From assembly GCA_041395725.1 (NCBI GenBank), contig JAWKZW010000001.1:3100001-3164000 (forward strand): a stretch of 64,000 nucleotides of DNA, read 5' to 3'. The notes beneath the pieces were generated by a model. That model saw nothing but the letters and a program-made list of their open reading frames with translations. It was not told the origin of the DNA and made no database searches. This DNA is from Gammaproteobacteria bacterium (GTDB lineage Bacteria; Pseudomonadota; Gammaproteobacteria; Pseudomonadales; Pseudohongiellaceae). This document shows, in pieces, positions 61,594 through 64,000 of the stretch. Made by a program: the position numbers and the translations under genes. The stretch's first letter is position 1; each line of letters begins with the position of its first letter.

Positions 61594-62496
61594 TCAGAGC
61601 AGGAAAGTCTGCTGGTAGAAAGCAATCAACTGCTTTCCCCAGATCAGCATGATGAAGCCGGCTCCGGCAAGAAATGGGCCGAATGGCATGGGTGCGGTTT
61701 TATCTCGCTTTACTACCAGGACATTCAGAATGCCGAAAGCGGCGCCTACAACGGACGAGAGAATAATTATGGGCAACAGGCTTTGCCAGCCCAGCCAGGC
61801 GCCAAGAGCCGCCAGCAGTTTGAAATCCCCATAGCCCATGCCCTCCTTGCCGGTAAGCAGCTTGAAAGACCAGTAGAAACACCAGAGTGACAGATAGCCG
61901 GCCATGGCGCCGATTACTGCATCCCGCAGCGACACACCCATCCCCAGATCCACTGTGTTGATCAGTAAACCCGCCCACAGCAGCGGCAGGGTGATGTTGT
62001 CCGGCAGTAGCTGTTCATCGTAGTCGATCAGAGTCAGTACGATCAGGTACCACGTAAACAATAGAAGAACCACGGTCAGCCAATTGGCGCCAAATGACCA
62101 GGCGATCAGCGCGGACATGAGCCCGGTCGTCAGCTCAACACCCGGGTATCTTGCGGAAATCCCGGTTTTGCACTGTGAGCACTTGCCTCTAAGGAACAGG
62201 TAACTGAGCACAGGGATATTTTCCAGCGCGGTTATTTTATGCTTACACACAGGGCAGTGTGAGTCAGGCTTCATCAGGTTAAAGGTCGAAAATTCTGCAG
62301 CCGTCCTGTCGGCAAAGGCAGGCTCGGCGTCGTCACTTGCCAGCATTTCCCGGCACTGTGCAGTCCATTCCCGGTACAGCATGATAGGGACGCGATAGAC
62401 CACTACGTTGAGAAAACTGCCAACCAGCAGCCCAAGTATCAAGCAGGAGACGACCAGCAGCGGTGTGCTGGTCGACAGGAGTTCAAAGAAGGTCAT
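61594..62496 (-). CDS. pilD: Prepilin peptidase/N-methyltransferase PilD
   Basis: A 300-residue inner-membrane aspartic peptidase. The cytoplasmic zinc-type loop has CPVCKHKIT and GKCSQCKTG. The catalytic aspartates are in LTLIDYDEQLLPD and GYGDFKLL. It cleaves and N-methylates type IV pilins and pseudopilins. It follows pilC by 31 bp. Length is normal. Confidence 0.97.
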   Translation of the reverse strand: MTFFELLSTSTPLLVVSCLILGLLVGSFLNVVVYRVPIMLYREWTAQCREMLASDDAEPAFADRTAAEFSTFNLMKPDSHCPVCKHKITALENIPVLSYLFLRGKCSQCKTGISARYPGVELTTGLMSALIAWSFGANWLTVVLLLFTWYLIVLTLIDYDEQLLPDNITLPLLWAGLLINTVDLGMGVSLRDAVIGAMAGYLSLWCFYWSFKLLTGKEGMGYGDFKLLAALGAWLGWQSLLPIIILSSVVGAAFGILNVLVVKRDKTAPMPFGPFLAGAGFIMLIWGKQLIAFYQQTFLL

Positions 62497-62527
62497 TGTG
62501 TGTTATCTGGCCCTGGTAGGAGTCGAA

Positions 62528-63745
62528 TTACACCACTTGACCAAGCTGAAAGATAGGCAGATACATTGCAATCATCAAGCCTCCCACCAGAACGCCAAGT
62601 ACGGCCATGATGATCGGTTCCATCAGCGCAGTCAGTCCGCTTACGGCATTATCGACTTCTGCCTCGTAATAGTTGGCGCACTTATCGAGCATATCGTCCA
62701 AAGAGCCGGACTCTTCACCTATTCCGATCATTTGAATCACCATGATCGGGAACAGGCCAGTGTTCCGGATCGAGAAGGCCAGTTGTTGTCCTGTGGACAC
62801 GTCGTCCTTAATACGCCTGGTGGCCTTGTAGTAAACAACGTTGCCAGCGGCACCCGCCACTGATTCGAGCGCATCAACCAGAGGGACACCGGCGGCAAAA
62901 GTTGTGGACAGGGTTCTTGTGAAGCGGGCAAAACAGGAGTTATTGAGGATGGGGCCAATGATCGGCAACTTAAGGGACAGTCGCTCGACTGCCTCCCTGA
63001 ATTTTCGGGACCGGATCATGGCTTCCTTGTAGAAGAAACCCAGGCCAATTCCAAGGATTAACATTTTCCACCAGTGAGCGATGGCCAGATCGGAAAGCCC
63101 GAGGACGAAGAGGGTGAAGGCTGGCAGATCAGCTCCGAAGCTTGAGAACGTTTCAGCAAACTGAGGCACTACCTTGACCAGCAGGATGCCGGTAACAATA
63201 ATCGCCACCAGCACGACTGCGATCGGGTAGTTCATGGCTTTCTTGATCTTTGCTTTCAATGCTTCCGATTTTTCTTTGTAAGTCGCGAGCCGGTCCAGCA
63301 TGGTTTCCAGGGCGCCTGACTGCTCGCCTGAATCGATGAGGTTGCAGAACAGGTCATCGAAGTAGCGTGGATGTTTGCGGATACTGTCGGCGAAGTTGTG
63401 TCCACCTGCCACGTCGTCGCGTATTTTCCAGACCAGATCGCGCATCGAGGCATTATCCAGACTTTCGCCGACGATTTCGAAAGCCTGTACAAGAGGGATG
63501 CCGGCTTTCATCATGGTTGCCAGTTGTCGCGTGAAGATGGCAACATCCATGGGCTTGATTTTCTGCTGCCGCTTTTTCAGCAGAGCCTTGGGTTTGCGCT
63601 TGACCCGGGTCGCCACGATGCCCTGTTTTCGGAGTTGCGCCTTGACTAGCGCCTGGCTGGCGCCGGGGGTTTCCCCATTGGTCTTTTTGCCGTTCTTGTC
63701 AGTGCCATGCCAGATGTAAATTGGTTGTACGGCTTCAGTTGCCAT
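62528..63745 (-). CDS. pilC: Type IV pilus inner-membrane platform protein PilC
   Basis: A 405-residue T2SSF-family protein with two repeated GSPF domains (about residues 70-190 and 275-395) and three membrane helices. Landmarks are FTRQLATMMKAGIPLVQAF and FARTLSTTFAAGVPLVDALE. It couples PilB ATPase rotation to pilin assembly. It lies between pilB and pilD, as in Pseudomonas. Confidence 0.97.
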   Translation of the reverse strand: MATEAVQPIYIWHGTDKNGKKTNGETPGASQALVKAQLRKQGIVATRVKRKPKALLKKRQQKIKPMDVAIFTRQLATMMKAGIPLVQAFEIVGESLDNASMRDLVWKIRDDVAGGHNFADSIRKHPRYFDDLFCNLIDSGEQSGALETMLDRLATYKEKSEALKAKIKKAMNYPIAVVLVAIIVTGILLVKVVPQFAETFSSFGADLPAFTLFVLGLSDLAIAHWWKMLILGIGLGFFYKEAMIRSRKFREAVERLSLKLPIIGPILNNSCFARFTRTLSTTFAAGVPLVDALESVAGAAGNVVYYKATRRIKDDVSTGQQLAFSIRNTGLFPIMVIQMIGIGEESGSLDDMLDKCANYYEAEVDNAVSGLTALMEPIIMAVLGVLVGGLMIAMYLPIFQLGQVV

Positions 63746-63852
63746 GGAATACCTCGAGTCTTTGGTTTAATCAGGCAGGCGTGGAGGATTGTCTGGCTCC
63801 GCGGCTGCCCGGTTCAGCGCTGTTGTTGACTGTTGTTGGCGATAATTCCTTC

Positions 63853-64000
63853 CTAGGTTATCCTGTTGACTTCATCGAGACTTATCAGTCCCTCCGTCAT
63901 CCTTGCCAGTGCTGACTGACGCAGGCTAAAGTAGCCTGCCTTGCGCGCCTGCGCAGCAATGTTCATGGAATTTCCACCAGCAATGATAGTACGGGTCATC
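63853..64000 (-). CDS. pilB: Type IV pilus assembly ATPase PilB, 3' end only
   Basis: The minus-strand frame is open to the window edge and encodes the last 48 or so residues: QARKAGYFSLRQSALARM, then TEGLISLDEVNRIT and a stop at 63853. This matches the C-terminus of PilB, the hexameric extension ATPase. The Walker motifs lie outside the window. It sits 107 bp before pilC. Confidence 0.9.
   Translation of the reverse strand, partial: MTRTIIAGGNSMNIAAQARKAGYFSLRQSALARMTEGLISLDEVNRIT

Noticed and set aside
1..64000. tRNA genes, insertion sequences, prophage, integron or defence islands
   Set aside because: I saw no cloverleaf sequences, transposases, integrases or terminal repeats flanked by duplications on either strand.

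Overview
The window is a chromosomal segment of a gammaproteobacterium. It is almost entirely housekeeping genes, and its gene order closely follows the Pseudomonas arrangement (npr-rapZ-ptsN-rpoN-lptBAC-kdsCD / mlaC-ibaG-murA-hisGD / algW / nif3 / cysDNC site / zapG-zapE / rplM-rpsI-petABC-sspAB / dolP-diaA-yraN-lpoA / rsmI-rnpB / mraZ...ftsZ-lpxC / secA-argJ-mutT / yacG-coaE-pilDCB). The sodium-coupled symporters at the left edge fit a marine or saline lifestyle, but that is inference. I cannot name the genus from the sequence alone.

Layout. 1-2330: end of an AGCS sodium:amino acid symporter, then a two-subunit SSS symporter. 2574-4500: darP and mgtE. 4699-8103: nitrogen PTS and sigma-54 block, without the hpf gene usually found there. 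8365-12771: LPS export genes (lptB, lptA, lptC), Kdo biosynthesis (kdsC, kdsD) and a Ca/Na exchanger. 12981-17218: the opposite strand, mlaC (without mlaFED or mlaB), ibaG, murA, hisG and hisD. 17227-22921: DegS/AlgW protease, Nif3-like protein, a wrecked cysD-cysNC locus, an unusually acidic ZapG, and ZapE. 23122-28110: rplM-rpsI, then a bc1 complex operon in which cytochrome b and cytochrome c1 are one polypeptide, then sspA-sspB. 28147-31902: dolP-like, diaA, yraN and lpoA on the minus strand. 32180-33476: rsmI and RNase P RNA. 33782-52099: the complete dcw division and cell-wall cluster with its promoter and a readable MraZ operator, ending in lpxC. 52238-58262: M23 peptidase, secA, argJ and a Nudix-ThiE fusion. 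58660-60645: an unrecognised exported 661-residue protein. 60713-64000: yacG, coaE and the type IV pilus genes pilD, pilC and pilB (partial).

How the genes work together. Most of the window builds and divides the envelope: murA, murC-F, mraY, murG and ddl make peptidoglycan precursors; ftsL/I/W/Q/A/Z, zapE and zapG divide the cell; lpxC, kdsC/D and lptA/B/C make and export LPS; lpoA and the M23 protein act on or regulate the wall. The petABC-sspAB unit supplies respiration and stress control.

I found no CRISPR array, prophage, insertion sequence, tRNA or integron, and no convincing new multigene system. The observations most worth checking are the decayed sulfate-activation locus, the cytochrome b-c1 fusion with an altered Rieske cluster motif, the stripped mla locus, the acidic ZapG tail, the unknown exported protein and a long inverted repeat in the rsmI leader.
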